A DNA stretch of 17,349 bases. It comes from CAYSBK01 sp964429265 (GTDB lineage: Bacteria; Planctomycetota; Phycisphaerae; Sedimentisphaerales; Anaerobacaceae). Of this stretch, positions 7,546 through 15,658 are shown piece after piece. The stretch covers positions 1 to 17,349 of the forward strand of contig CAYSBK010000031.1 in the NCBI GenBank assembly GCA_964429265.1. The letters run 5' to 3'. A model generated the notes under the pieces. It saw nothing but the letters and a program-made list of their open reading frames with translations. It had not been told where the DNA came from and did no database searches. Position 1 is the first letter of the stretch. The number at the start of each line of letters is the position of its first letter. Made by a program: the position numbers and the translations under genes.

Positions 7546-7551
7546 CTCCTT
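7546..7551 (-). promoter_or_regulatory. uvrA ribosome binding site
   Basis: On the minus strand AAGGAG lies 10 bases before the ATG at 7533-7535. It selects this start over the in-frame upstream codons at 7571 (ATG) and 7631, which would add cysteine- and arginine-rich residues not typical of UvrA. Confidence 0.6.
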
Positions 7552-7608
7552 GCTCGGCGCTGCGGTTGCATCGCTATCACGCAAAATGCGCAACCGCCCA
7601 AACAATCA

Positions 7609-7638
7609 ATTGTACCACACCGCCTCCGCAAGTAAAAT
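7609..7638. promoter_or_regulatory. Possible overlapping divergent promoters for nfi and uvrA
   Basis: Plus strand: TTGTAC (7610-7615), a 17-base spacer and TAAAAT (7633-7638) form a plausible sigma70 promoter for nfi, with the start near 7645. Minus strand: TACAAT (7614-7609) is a good -10 box facing uvrA, with only a weak -35 (TTTTAC, 7637-7632) at 17 bases. The two would share the same 30 bases, so transcription in one direction could hinder the other. No LexA-box-like palindrome is evident. Confidence 0.35.
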
Positions 7639-7678
7639 GCTTAACCGCCTTTGGACACTCGACTGAACGGACCATCCT

Positions 7679-8353
7679 ATGCCGGCAAAAAGGCTGCACA
7701 ACTGGAACCTCTCTTACAAAGAGGCCGTCGAGCTGCAGACGAAACTGGCCCGCCGGGTCAAGTGCACCGCACTGAAAAAGAATATCCACCTCGTGGCGGG
7801 GCTTGACTGCGCCTTCAGCTCCGACGGCGACACGATTATCGCCGCAGTGGTGGTGCTCAGGATGGTGGACCTGCAGCCCGTGGAAACCAGGACCGCCCGC
7901 CGGAAATCACGGTTCCCCTACATCCCCGGCCTGCTGTCTTTCCGCGAGGCCCCGGTCTGCATCGCCGCCGCTCAAAAATTACACCTCAGCCCCGACGTGT
8001 TCATCGTCGACGGCCAGGGCCTGGCACATCCCCGCCGGCTCGGGCTGGCATCACACATCGGCCTGTGGCTTGATGCTCCCACGATCGGCTGTGCAAAAAG
8101 CAGGCTCGTCGGCTCGTTCGACCAGCCCCCTCGAAAAAAAGGTTCTTCCAGTCCGCTCACCCATAACGGCCGCGTCGTCGGCGCGGTCCTTCGAACACGC
8201 ACCGGCGTAAAGCCGGTGTTCGTTTCCGTTGGCCACAGGTGCCGACTCGAAGACGCAATTCGACTCACGCTGGCCTGCTGCCCCAAGTACCGCCTGCCCG
8301 AGCCGACACGCCTGGCACATCAACTGGTCACCAGGCTCAAAACCACCCTGTAA
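7679..8353 (+). CDS. nfi: Endonuclease V (deoxyinosine 3'-endonuclease)
   Basis: Endonuclease V nicks DNA at the second phosphodiester bond 3' of deoxyinosine and so starts repair of deaminated adenine; some homologues act on inosine in RNA. The 224-residue product has every active-site feature I can place from the Thermotoga and E. coli enzymes: Asp43 in AGLDCAF, the PYIPG wedge at 80-84, Glu90 in SFRE, Asp111 and His117 in DGQGLAHPRR, Lys140 in PTIGCAKSRL and His214 near the C-terminus in TRLAH. Length matches the family (about 220-230). The ATG at 7679 has only a weak ribosome site. It is divergent from uvrA and converges on the dehydrogenase gene, with 45 bases between stops and no terminator hairpin seen. 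An alternative function is unlikely given the complete catalytic set. Confidence 0.95.
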   Translation: MPAKRLHNWNLSYKEAVELQTKLARRVKCTALKKNIHLVAGLDCAFSSDGDTIIAAVVVLRMVDLQPVETRTARRKSRFPYIPGLLSFREAPVCIAAAQKLHLSPDVFIVDGQGLAHPRRLGLASHIGLWLDAPTIGCAKSRLVGSFDQPPRKKGSSSPLTHNGRVVGAVLRTRTGVKPVFVSVGHRCRLEDAIRLTLACCPKYRLPEPTRLAHQLVTRLKTTL

Positions 8354-8398
8354 CCGCAACCCGAAATCTCCCACCCCGCCGGCACGCTCCCGACCAGC

Positions 8399-9421
8399 TC
8401 ACACGGTCAGGTTCTCTGCGTCCCACTTGTGCCCGCGAACCGACCGAAGTATCCGCTCGGCACACTGCATGGCCGCAAGCCCCTCGGCCGCACTTACCTC
8501 AGGCTTCGTAGTCTCACCCGCCACGGCCTTGAGGAACGACTCCTGCTCAAGCCGAAGCGGTTCCTTGTCGTCGACGTGCAATTGTTCTATGTGCAGAAGG
8601 TCCGGCCAGTTTACCGCCAGCGGGTTGAAGTCGGGCCTGTTCCGCTGCTCTCTTATCCACTTGACGATGTTGACATTCGGGTCGGCCTTGATTATCACAC
8701 CGCTTTTGCTGAGGTAATCCACGCTCAGGTACGCCTGCCTGCTGAACACGCGAACCTTCCGCTGCGTCTTCAACGCCAGCCTCGATGCCGTTATGTTGGC
8801 GATGCAGCCGTTCTCGAATACTATCCGGGCGTTGCAGACGTCCTCGTTCTTGTCGATAACCGCCACCCCGACCGCATCGACTTTCTTGATGGGGCTTTGC
8901 GCCAACGAAAGGATTATGTCGATGTCGTGAATCATCACGTCCATCACCACCCCGACGTCCGTCGAGCGGAAGGGATACGGACTTACCCGCGTGGCCTCGA
9001 TGAACTTCGGCTCGATGTTCAGCCGCTTCATCGCCTGCACAACCGGGTTGCACCGCTCCGAGTGTCCCACCGCCGCGACAACATTGTGCTTGGCCGCAAG
9101 CTCAACCAGCTTCTTGCCCTGGCTTACGGTCGCTGCCAGCGGTTTTTCTATCATCACCGCCACGCCGTTCTCGATTAAACGCCTGGCAATGGCAAAATGG
9201 TGAATCGTCGGTGTCGCCACCGTCACCGCGTCCACCAACCCCACAAGCTCGTCGCAATCGGTCAACGCGCGGCAGTGGTAACGCTCCGCAAGCCGCCTCG
9301 CCTTTGCACCGTCGCAGTCAGCCACCGCCGTCAGCTCACACAGCGGCAACTGGTCGTAAACCTTCGCGTGAATGGCCCCCATCTTCCCCGCACCTATCAC
9401 CGCCGTGCGCAGCCGTTTCAT
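8399..9421 (-). CDS. Gfo/Idh/MocA family dehydrogenase, possibly GnnA-like
   Basis: This 340-residue NAD(P)-dependent oxidoreductase has an N-terminal Rossmann fold beginning AVIGAGKMGAIHA, the catalytic-lysine motif MIEKPLA (Lys93), GHSERCNPVV at about 119-128 and a dimerisation/substrate domain with DVMIHDIDIILSL from 161. These are the marks of sugar-nucleotide dehydrogenases in the Gfo/Idh/MocA family. It is the last gene of the envelope cluster, 100 bases after lpxA. In Acidithiobacillus and Leptospira the enzyme GnnA, of this family, oxidises UDP-GlcNAc at carbon 3 so that GnnB can aminate it, giving an LpxA substrate for amide-linked lipid A. Position and motifs make GnnA plausible, but no GnnB-type aminotransferase is in the window and other substrates cannot be excluded. 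The ATG at 9421 is preferred over a codon six residues earlier because it fits the family's N-terminus; the ribosome site is weak. Confidence 0.85.
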   Translation of the reverse strand: MKRLRTAVIGAGKMGAIHAKVYDQLPLCELTAVADCDGAKARRLAERYHCRALTDCDELVGLVDAVTVATPTIHHFAIARRLIENGVAVMIEKPLAATVSQGKKLVELAAKHNVVAAVGHSERCNPVVQAMKRLNIEPKFIEATRVSPYPFRSTDVGVVMDVMIHDIDIILSLAQSPIKKVDAVGVAVIDKNEDVCNARIVFENGCIANITASRLALKTQRKVRVFSRQAYLSVDYLSKSGVIIKADPNVNIVKWIREQRNRPDFNPLAVNWPDLLHIEQLHVDDKEPLRLEQESFLKAVAGETTKPEVSAAEGLAAMQCAERILRSVRGHKWDAENLTV

Positions 9422-9521
9422 AGCTTCTCGTTCCCGCAAGTCAACAAAATCGCATTAAGCCTTATTCTTCCGCGCCGCCCCCGTTCCCCTGCGCACTGTA
9501 TGCCGTGCCGCGACCTCCGAT

Positions 9522-10331
9522 TCAATCCTCGCGAAACTTTTCGAGGTACCGCCCGAAACGGTGCTCATTGCTTTTCAGTATCGCCTCGACCATCGCGCGA
9601 ACGTTCTCGTCGAGCCCGTCTTCCCTTGCCATTGCCTTGGCGTTTTCCAGAAGCGGCCCGCCATGGCGGTAAAGCCGCTCGTAGGCCTCCGTGATGTTCT
9701 GCTGCTGCTCCGCGGTAAGGCCCGCCCTGGCCAGGCCCCTCTTGTTCACGCCCCGTATCCTCGGAGGATAATGACCACTTACGACCAGAAAAGGCGGAAT
9801 ATCACGGTTTATCCCCGACAGGCCCGCCGCGTAACACCACCTGCCAATCGTGCAGAACTGGTGAATCGCCACCATCCCGCTCAGCCACGCGCCCGTCTCT
9901 ATCCTGCAGTGCCCCGATATCTGAGTGTAGTTGCTCACCACGATCCTGTCCTCGAGTACGCAGTCGTGCCCCACGTGCACCCCTATCATCAGCAGGTTGT
10001 CGTTGCCTATCCGCGTTGACTTGTCGGGGTACATGCTCGGGTGAATCGTCACCTGCTCGCGTATCACGTTGCGGTCCCCGATGACAAGCCCGCCCAGTTT
10101 CACATCGTCGCCCAGGCCCAGAACCTGCGGCCGGCCGCCGACCACGCAATTGGCGTGAAAATGATTGTCACGGCCCATCCTGACGCCCCTGCCGATCACC
10201 ACGTTCGCATCGAGCACCGTCCCCGAACCGATGCAAACCCCGCTCTCGATCACGCAGTTCGGCCCTATCCGCACGTCCGCGCCGAGTTCGGCGTCCTTGT
10301 CCACAACCGCGCTTGGATGTATCTCAATCAT
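9522..10331 (-). CDS. lpxA: Acyl-ACP--UDP-N-acetylglucosamine O-acyltransferase
   Basis: LpxA performs the first step of lipid A synthesis, moving a 3-hydroxyacyl chain from acyl carrier protein to carbon 3 of UDP-GlcNAc. The 269-residue protein has the left-handed beta-helix hexapeptide repeats over about residues 1-185 and the helical C-terminal domain. Against the E. coli enzyme the key histidines align with a constant shift of three: His119, catalytic His122 (VHVGHDC), His141 and His157 (AIHQFC). Gly170 aligns with E. coli Gly173, the acyl-length ruler; glycine there goes with long chains and methionine with shorter ones, so a long hydroxyacyl chain is inferred. GVNKRGLARAGL is typical of LpxA and separates it from LpxD. 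Start ATG at 10331 has AGGA about 10 bases upstream. It lies 57 bases after lpxC/fabZ. Confidence 0.95.
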   Translation of the reverse strand: MIEIHPSAVVDKDAELGADVRIGPNCVIESGVCIGSGTVLDANVVIGRGVRMGRDNHFHANCVVGGRPQVLGLGDDVKLGGLVIGDRNVIREQVTIHPSMYPDKSTRIGNDNLLMIGVHVGHDCVLEDRIVVSNYTQISGHCRIETGAWLSGMVAIHQFCTIGRWCYAAGLSGINRDIPPFLVVSGHYPPRIRGVNKRGLARAGLTAEQQQNITEAYERLYRHGGPLLENAKAMAREDGLDENVRAMVEAILKSNEHRFGRYLEKFRED

Positions 10332-10388
10332 CGTCTCGGTATCCTGAATTCCCCCTGCCTGGCAGTCAAAGTAACCATAATCCGCCCT

Positions 10389-11699
10389 TCAAATCTTCTC
10401 TTCGTCGGCAAGCATAAACTTGATTTGCGCCTCCGCTACAACCGTGTCACGAACCATAGCCGTGCACCGGCACTGCGCACCCCGCCTGCCCAGGCGCATC
10501 GTCTCGGCAATCAGCACAAGCTGGTCCCCCGGAACCACCGCCTTGCGAAGCTTCACGTGGTCCATGCTCAGCAGCACCGCCACCTTGCCCGTGTGCTCAA
10601 GCTTCTGCGCAAACAAAAGCCCCGACACCTGCGCCATCGCCTCGACTATCAAAACACCGGGCATAATCGGCGTGCCCGGAAAATGCCCCTGGAAAAACTG
10701 CTCGTTGTAGCTGACGTTCTTGATCCCCTTGATACGCCTGTCGCCGTCTATCTCCACAACCTTGTCAACCAGCAAAAATGGATACCGGTGCGGTAGAATC
10801 TTCGATATCTGCTTTATGTCAAGCACCGCGTCCGTGCCGTACTTCTGCATACGCTCCTGTCGCTCGGCCGCCTCGTAAAGCTTCCTGACCAGTTCCTGGT
10901 TCAAAGAGTGCCCCGACTTGTAGGCCACGATTCGTCCCTTGATCGCACGCCCCACCAGCGCAAGGTCGCCTATCAGGTCCACAATCTTGTGCCTGGCGCA
11001 CTCGTTCGGATACCTGAAACGGTTCTTGATCGGCCCATCCGAGCTTATCACCAGCAAATCCCGCGGACTAAGGTGCGCACCCATACCACGGGCCTGGAAC
11101 TGCTTGGCCTCCGCCTCCAGCAGAAACGTCCTCGCTCCGGCAAGGTTCTTCTCGAAACTCTCCGGCGTCACACGACAACTGTAAATCTCGCGTCCGATTC
11201 CCGTATGACCGCTGTAGTCCAGGTCGTACGTGACGCTCAAACCGTCTTCCGGGTGCGGCAGCGCATATTTCGACGAGTCCCCCGCCGTCAGGCTGATCGG
11301 CTCGGTTATGACGAACTCTTTCTGCTTGCGGTCCTGCTCCACTATCCCGCTTTGCTTCAGCACCCGCCAGTACTCCGCGCAACTGCAGTCCGGCGCAGGA
11401 AGCTCCATCCCCTCCACCTCGACGAAAAGGTTGTCGATATCGAGCGCACGCACCGCCGCCAGGCAGTGCTCGACCGTCTCGATGCTCACCGGGCCTTTCT
11501 TGAGAGTGGTCCGGCGGCTGCGCTGCGCAACATTCGGGGCAATCGCCGGTATCCTCACCGGCTCCGGCGTGTCCGTCCGAACGAACACTATGCCGCTGTC
11601 CGGCCCGGCCGGGCGAAACGTAACCCTCGCCTCTTTGCCGCCAAACAAACCTCTGCCGGATATCCTCGATTCACTTTTTATCGTCTTCTGAAGCTTCAA
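10389..11699 (-). CDS. lpxC/fabZ: Fused UDP-3-O-acyl-GlcNAc deacetylase / 3-hydroxyacyl-ACP dehydratase
   Basis: One 436-residue protein joins two enzymes. Residues about 1-280 are LpxC, the zinc deacetylase and committed step of lipid A synthesis: Glu77 and His78, ARTF at 189-192, His237 and Asp241 (zinc with His78), and KSGH ending in His264, all one residue earlier than in E. coli. Residues about 290-436 are FabZ, the dehydratase of fatty-acid elongation: LPHRYPFLLVDKV, catalytic His339 in GHFPG and Glu353 in VEAMAQ. Both sites look intact. The loop normally reading MDGSA is PDCSC here. The only N-terminal start that keeps the family's first strand is a TTG at 11697-11699, since a stop lies three codons upstream; AGGA lies 9 bases before it. 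The start overlaps lpxD by 29 bases. LpxC competes with FabZ for the hydroxyacyl pool, so fusion ties their amounts together. Confidence 0.95.
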   Translation of the reverse strand: MKLQKTIKSESRISGRGLFGGKEARVTFRPAGPDSGIVFVRTDTPEPVRIPAIAPNVAQRSRRTTLKKGPVSIETVEHCLAAVRALDIDNLFVEVEGMELPAPDCSCAEYWRVLKQSGIVEQDRKQKEFVITEPISLTAGDSSKYALPHPEDGLSVTYDLDYSGHTGIGREIYSCRVTPESFEKNLAGARTFLLEAEAKQFQARGMGAHLSPRDLLVISSDGPIKNRFRYPNECARHKIVDLIGDLALVGRAIKGRIVAYKSGHSLNQELVRKLYEAAERQERMQKYGTDAVLDIKQISKILPHRYPFLLVDKVVEIDGDRRIKGIKNVSYNEQFFQGHFPGTPIMPGVLIVEAMAQVSGLLFAQKLEHTGKVAVLLSMDHVKLRKAVVPGDQLVLIAETMRLGRRGAQCRCTAMVRDTVVAEAQIKFMLADEEKI

Positions 11700-12750
11700 G
11701 CTTTTTTATCCTGTTACTGAGCTGCTTGATCTCTCGAACCAACCCCGGCAACTGCGGCAGCGACGCAATTATTCGCAGCATCTGAGTCACATCACGCGCC
11801 GGCATGCCCGTTACCTTCTGCTTGGCCCCTACGTCACTCATCACTCCCGCTTGCGCGCCAACCATCGTGCCGGGGCCGATATGAACATGGTCGGACACCC
11901 CCACCTGTCCGCCGAGCACAACGCCGTCATCCAGCCTGCTGCTGCCGGCTATGCCAACCTGCGCCGCTATCAGGCAACACTTGCCTATAACCACGTTGTG
12001 AGCTATTTGCACCAGGTTGTCGATCTTCGTGCCTGCACCGATTATGGTATTGCCGAATTTCGCCCTGTCAACGCAGCAGTTCGCGCCTATCTCCACGCAG
12101 TCCTCGATTACCACTCCCCCGTTGTGCGGAATCAGCCTGTGGCTGCCCTCGATGAAACTATACCCGAAACCCGTCGAGCCTATCGTGGTGTTGGCCTGAA
12201 TAACCACGTTATTGCCTATCCGGCAGTTGTGATAAACCACCACGTTACAGTCCAGCCTGCAGTTGGCGCCCACGCTTGAGTTTTGCCCGATCTTGCAGCC
12301 CGGGCCGATTACGCTGTTTTCACCTATGCTCACCCCCTCTTCCAACACGACCCCCGCACCCACCGATGCGCTCGGCGCGACCTTCACGTTGTTGCCGACT
12401 ATTGCAGCGGCGTCTATCCCGGGCTTCGGACGCTCCAGCTTTACCGCGAAAAGCTCAAGCGCCTTTATCAACGCCGCATCGACGTTTTCCACTACCAACT
12501 GGGGCTTTTCCACGCCCTCGATGTATCGACCAACAATTACCGCCGCCGCCTTTGATTCGTGCAGCCGTTCCAGCATCTCCGCCCGCAGCGACCGGCCCTG
12601 CCCCCGGCCGTATCTTCCAGCCGGCTTCGCAAACGTCACGTCGGTTTCACCGGCCGCCTCTATCGCCCCCACCGCCGTAACACGGCCGTGCCCCGAACCG
12701 TACAGTCGGGCGCCGAGACGCTCTGCAAGCTCTGCCACCGTCAGTGCCAT
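11671..12750 (-). CDS. lpxD: UDP-3-O-(3-hydroxyacyl)glucosamine N-acyltransferase
   Basis: LpxD adds the second 3-hydroxyacyl chain, to the 2-amino group produced by LpxC. The 359-residue product has the family's layout: an N-terminal uridine-binding domain (about 1-105), hexapeptide repeats forming a left-handed beta-helix (about 115-310) and a C-terminal helix with KQLSNRIKKLEAS. The catalytic His251 lies in the signature KIDNLVQIAHNVVIG, and GSTGFGY precedes it as in other LpxD proteins. About 20 extra residues, including a GRYGRGQGR stretch near 46-54, may be a loop insertion in the first domain. The ATG at 12750 is 3 bases after the ompH stop, with AGGTAG as ribosome site inside the ompH end. 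Its 3' end overlaps the start of lpxC/fabZ by 29 bases in another frame. Confidence 0.96.
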   Translation of the reverse strand: MALTVAELAERLGARLYGSGHGRVTAVGAIEAAGETDVTFAKPAGRYGRGQGRSLRAEMLERLHESKAAAVIVGRYIEGVEKPQLVVENVDAALIKALELFAVKLERPKPGIDAAAIVGNNVKVAPSASVGAGVVLEEGVSIGENSVIGPGCKIGQNSSVGANCRLDCNVVVYHNCRIGNNVVIQANTTIGSTGFGYSFIEGSHRLIPHNGGVVIEDCVEIGANCCVDRAKFGNTIIGAGTKIDNLVQIAHNVVIGKCCLIAAQVGIAGSSRLDDGVVLGGQVGVSDHVHIGPGTMVGAQAGVMSDVGAKQKVTGMPARDVTQMLRIIASLPQLPGLVREIKQLSNRIKKLEASEDDKK

Positions 12751-12753
12751 CTT

Positions 12754-13416
12754 CTACCTGCCCACCCTGTTGCTACCCAAAGGCCCGACCGGCTGAACAC
12801 CCTCTCCGGCTGAAGGCCCACCACGCGCCGACATCGAGTCAATCCGTGCTATCACCTCGCCGGTGATATCAACGCAGCCCCGGCTGTACAACAGCTTGTG
12901 CGTTCCCATCGCAAGCTCAAGCTGTGTTGGACTCTGCGCGGGTATCTCCGGCTCGCTGCATTCGAACACCAGGTCAAGGCCCCGCTCCTCGGCCACCTCT
13001 TTTGTCTGCTGCAGAATATCCCTGTACAGCCGCTCGGTAACCTGTTGTTCCAAAAGGCTCATCTTCTTGCCGAAAAAGTCCTTCTCCGTCTCGAGTTGGG
13101 CACGCTTTTCCAGAATCGTCTTGAGCTTGACCATGTAGTCGTTGCTGTCCGACCGCAGGGTCTTCAGCCTGGCCTGTTCAAGTTCGATTTCCTTCTGCAG
13201 CCTGTCGATGCTTGCCTGTGTCTTCTGCCGCTCGAGCTCCACCTGCTTCCTGTACGCCGCGCTTCGGCCACTCTTGCGGAACACCTGCCGAACGCTCAAA
13301 ACCCCTATCTTCAAGCCGCGCGCCGTCGGCTGCGATTCCGCGGCACCGCGGCGATGACTGCCCAGTAATACAACCGAACATATTACCGCACTAACTACAA
13401 CAAGCCTCGATCTCAT
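12754..13416 (-). CDS. skp: Periplasmic chaperone, OmpH/Skp family
   Basis: OmpH/Skp chaperones hold unfolded outer-membrane proteins in the periplasm on their way to BamA. The 220-residue product begins with a signal peptide (Arg-2/Arg-4, then hydrophobic residues 5-19; cleavage probably in the 20-28 region), followed by the family's first strand KIGVLSVRQVF, a long charged coiled coil (about 55-145) and the closing strand with LDLVFECSE. A tail of about 25 residues rich in Gly, Pro and Ser follows VDITGEVIARIDSM and looks disordered. The frame is open to a GTG at 13440, but the ATG at 13416 is preferred because AAGGA lies 8 bases before it and a signal peptide then starts directly. It lies 41 bases after bamA and 3 before lpxD, the usual order. 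The family is very variable in sequence; context supports the call. Confidence 0.88.
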   Translation of the reverse strand: MRSRLVVVSAVICSVVLLGSHRRGAAESQPTARGLKIGVLSVRQVFRKSGRSAAYRKQVELERQKTQASIDRLQKEIELEQARLKTLRSDSNDYMVKLKTILEKRAQLETEKDFFGKKMSLLEQQVTERLYRDILQQTKEVAEERGLDLVFECSEPEIPAQSPTQLELAMGTHKLLYSRGCVDITGEVIARIDSMSARGGPSAGEGVQPVGPLGSNRVGR

Positions 13417-13457
13417 ACTCTCTTTCCTTTCCGTTTCCACCCGGCCGATCCAAACCC

Positions 13458-15644
13458 TCAGAACAAGCTCTTTATCGAGAAGAAGAAAGTCTCTTCTTCG
13501 TCCTCGTCGTCTTTTCTCACCGGCATTCCCACGCCGATCTGCATAGGAACAGGCCCGAACCAGTGCGGTATCATTAGCTGTATGCCCCCACCGACCGAAA
13601 CACGGTACCTGCCCGTATCCACCGTTCCGCTATCCACGAAGAACAATGCCGACAGGCTCTCTCCCACGACCGGCACCGTCAATTCCGCGTTCGCCAGAAA
13701 CAGCCAGTCGCTGCCTATCGGGTCCTTGCGTTCGGGGTTGGCCACGCCGGTCTGCAGCCCCCGCGTGCTGACCCCCCGATACTCGAAGCCCCGGATCGTG
13801 TACATACCCCCCGCATAGTATTTCTCGAATGGCGGTGCGTCGCCTGCCACCGTGCCCGCCTTTATCCGCGTCGACAGCACCGTCCTTCGCTCGGCAAGGT
13901 CCTCGGCAACCGTCCAGTAATGCCTGTATGTGCCGTTCAGCAGCCCAAACGTGTCCTCACCGACGACCTGCTCGTAGTCCAGGTCAACGTGCCAGCCCCT
14001 TGTCGGAAGGTACCGATTGTCCACGAGGTCCTTTCCTATCCCCAGCGACAATCCCGCAAGGCTCGTGTCGCCCTCGACGTCGCGTATTTCCTGCGGAGCG
14101 TCGTCGTCAAGGTCGTCAACGGTGACTCTCTCTAAACGAAAGCCGATTTTCCGCCTCCACTTACCCCTGTATCTGCGGTCGAAGCTTTCGCTCAGCCCCG
14201 TAAAGCCTTTCAGCCTGCCCTCGTCGTAACTTTCCCTGTAACGCTCCCAGCTCGAACCCGTTACATCCAGCGCAATGGGCTTGTCCCTGAAGTAAGGCTC
14301 GTTGAAGCTGACCAGGTATTGACTCACGATCGTACCGGGCTGCAGCACCACCTTCAGGCTCTGCCCCCCGCCTCTGAACGACTCGCCCCGAATAAACTCC
14401 CCAAGGCTTTCGGGCCAATCGCTGATGTCGAAATTCCGCTGGTCGTACATCAACTGCCCGATGAATCCGCTGTCGCTGCCGACGCCCGCCCCAAGCATCA
14501 CCATCCCGGTGCGCCCTTCCTTGACGTGAACTTCAACGTCTTTCTGCTCGGGCTGCGCAGCAGGCAACGCCTTAACCGTGGCCTGCTCCGTGTACGCCGT
14601 CCTGCGTATCCGCTCTTCCAGCTCGCCCGTGCCGTCGCCCCGCGCAACCTCGGCGTTGTAAACCCGCCCAGGCTGAAACTCATATTCGTCCAGCACCCGC
14701 CGAATCACCCTGTCCTGGATGTGCTTGTTGCCCGTTATCTCGACGCGACCGATCCTGAACTGCACGCCTTCCTCGATCTCGAATACCACGCGAACCAGCC
14801 CTTCGTCGGGCCCCACCTCGCCGTCGGCCTGCGCGAACAGCCTCTCCACCGCAACCGTCACCTTCACCTCAACGAAACCAAGCTCCCGGTAAAGCTTCAG
14901 CAGACGCCGACGGTCTTTCTCGGCGACCTGGCGCAGATAAACCCTCCCGGCAGCGGTCTTGACCTGTTCAACAAGCCTTTGCCTGTCGATGCCGCCCCTG
15001 GCGTAAATCTGCTCATCCCCCCTGATTGCCACTTCCTTCACCAGGTAACGCGGCCCTTCGTCTATCTCGAACGTAATCCGCACCCGCCGCTTATCGTCCG
15101 AGAACTCTTTGCTCGCAGACACCCGGCAATCGAGAAAGCCCCTGTCCCGGTAAACGTCCCCCAGCTTGTCCACGTCGGTGAGCAGTTGTTCCTCGCTGTA
15201 GTAGCCGGGCCACAAAACCCATCTCCTCTTGCCCGTCTTTATCACGTCCTTGAGTTTGCCGGAGCTTAAAACCGTGTTCCCGCTGAACGATACTTTCCCC
15301 ACCTCCACTCGCGGGCCTTCCTCGATTCTGTAAACCACCCTGCCCTGCGCCAGCTTGCTCCTGTCAAAGCTGACCTTCGCAAACGCAAACCCCTCTTTCA
15401 GGTAAAACTCCTCGATATCCTCCCGCCCGAAGTCCGCCAGCACCGCATCCACGAAGCCGTCCTTCTTAAAACTCAAAAGCTTCAACAACCTGCTTGGCTT
15501 GAAGCTCCGTCCATCCACGAACTCAAAATCGATCGACTTGACTTTGTACCTGCCGAGCACCTCGCCTGTCTGTGCCGCCGCGCCGCTAACCATGCAACCG
15601 ACTACCACACCCAGCACAGACCAACAAACGCTCGATTTAAACAT
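13458..15644 (-). CDS. bamA: Outer membrane protein assembly factor BamA
   Basis: BamA is the central outer-membrane barrel that folds and inserts other barrel proteins. The 728-residue precursor has a signal peptide (about 1-24, ending Gly-Ala-Ala-Ala before Gln), then four recognisable POTRA repeats (about 32-112, 113-198, 199-293, 295-379), each ending in an EEGP/DEGP or similar turn, and a C-terminal 16-strand barrel domain (380-728). The IRGFEYRG motif near 617 is the conserved loop-6 VRGF motif, and the chain ends in Phe with an aromatic last strand, the usual beta-signal. E. coli BamA has five POTRA repeats; four is in the known range. An acidic run, DDEDEEE, precedes the last strand. 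The frame opens at a TTG overlapping the dnaB stop, but the ATG at 15644 gives the signal peptide and has GAGGA upstream. The ompH gene follows after 41 bases. Confidence 0.95.
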   Translation of the reverse strand: MFKSSVCWSVLGVVVGCMVSGAAAQTGEVLGRYKVKSIDFEFVDGRSFKPSRLLKLLSFKKDGFVDAVLADFGREDIEEFYLKEGFAFAKVSFDRSKLAQGRVVYRIEEGPRVEVGKVSFSGNTVLSSGKLKDVIKTGKRRWVLWPGYYSEEQLLTDVDKLGDVYRDRGFLDCRVSASKEFSDDKRRVRITFEIDEGPRYLVKEVAIRGDEQIYARGGIDRQRLVEQVKTAAGRVYLRQVAEKDRRRLLKLYRELGFVEVKVTVAVERLFAQADGEVGPDEGLVRVVFEIEEGVQFRIGRVEITGNKHIQDRVIRRVLDEYEFQPGRVYNAEVARGDGTGELEERIRRTAYTEQATVKALPAAQPEQKDVEVHVKEGRTGMVMLGAGVGSDSGFIGQLMYDQRNFDISDWPESLGEFIRGESFRGGGQSLKVVLQPGTIVSQYLVSFNEPYFRDKPIALDVTGSSWERYRESYDEGRLKGFTGLSESFDRRYRGKWRRKIGFRLERVTVDDLDDDAPQEIRDVEGDTSLAGLSLGIGKDLVDNRYLPTRGWHVDLDYEQVVGEDTFGLLNGTYRHYWTVAEDLAERRTVLSTRIKAGTVAGDAPPFEKYYAGGMYTIRGFEYRGVSTRGLQTGVANPERKDPIGSDWLFLANAELTVPVVGESLSALFFVDSGTVDTGRYRVSVGGGIQLMIPHWFGPVPMQIGVGMPVRKDDEDEEETFFFSIKSLF

Positions 15645-15658
15645 CCGCAGCTTCGTCC

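Noticed and set aside
14319..15269. Open frame of 316 codons antisense to bamA
   Set aside because: It has no ribosome site or motif; bamA on the other strand explains the stretch completely.
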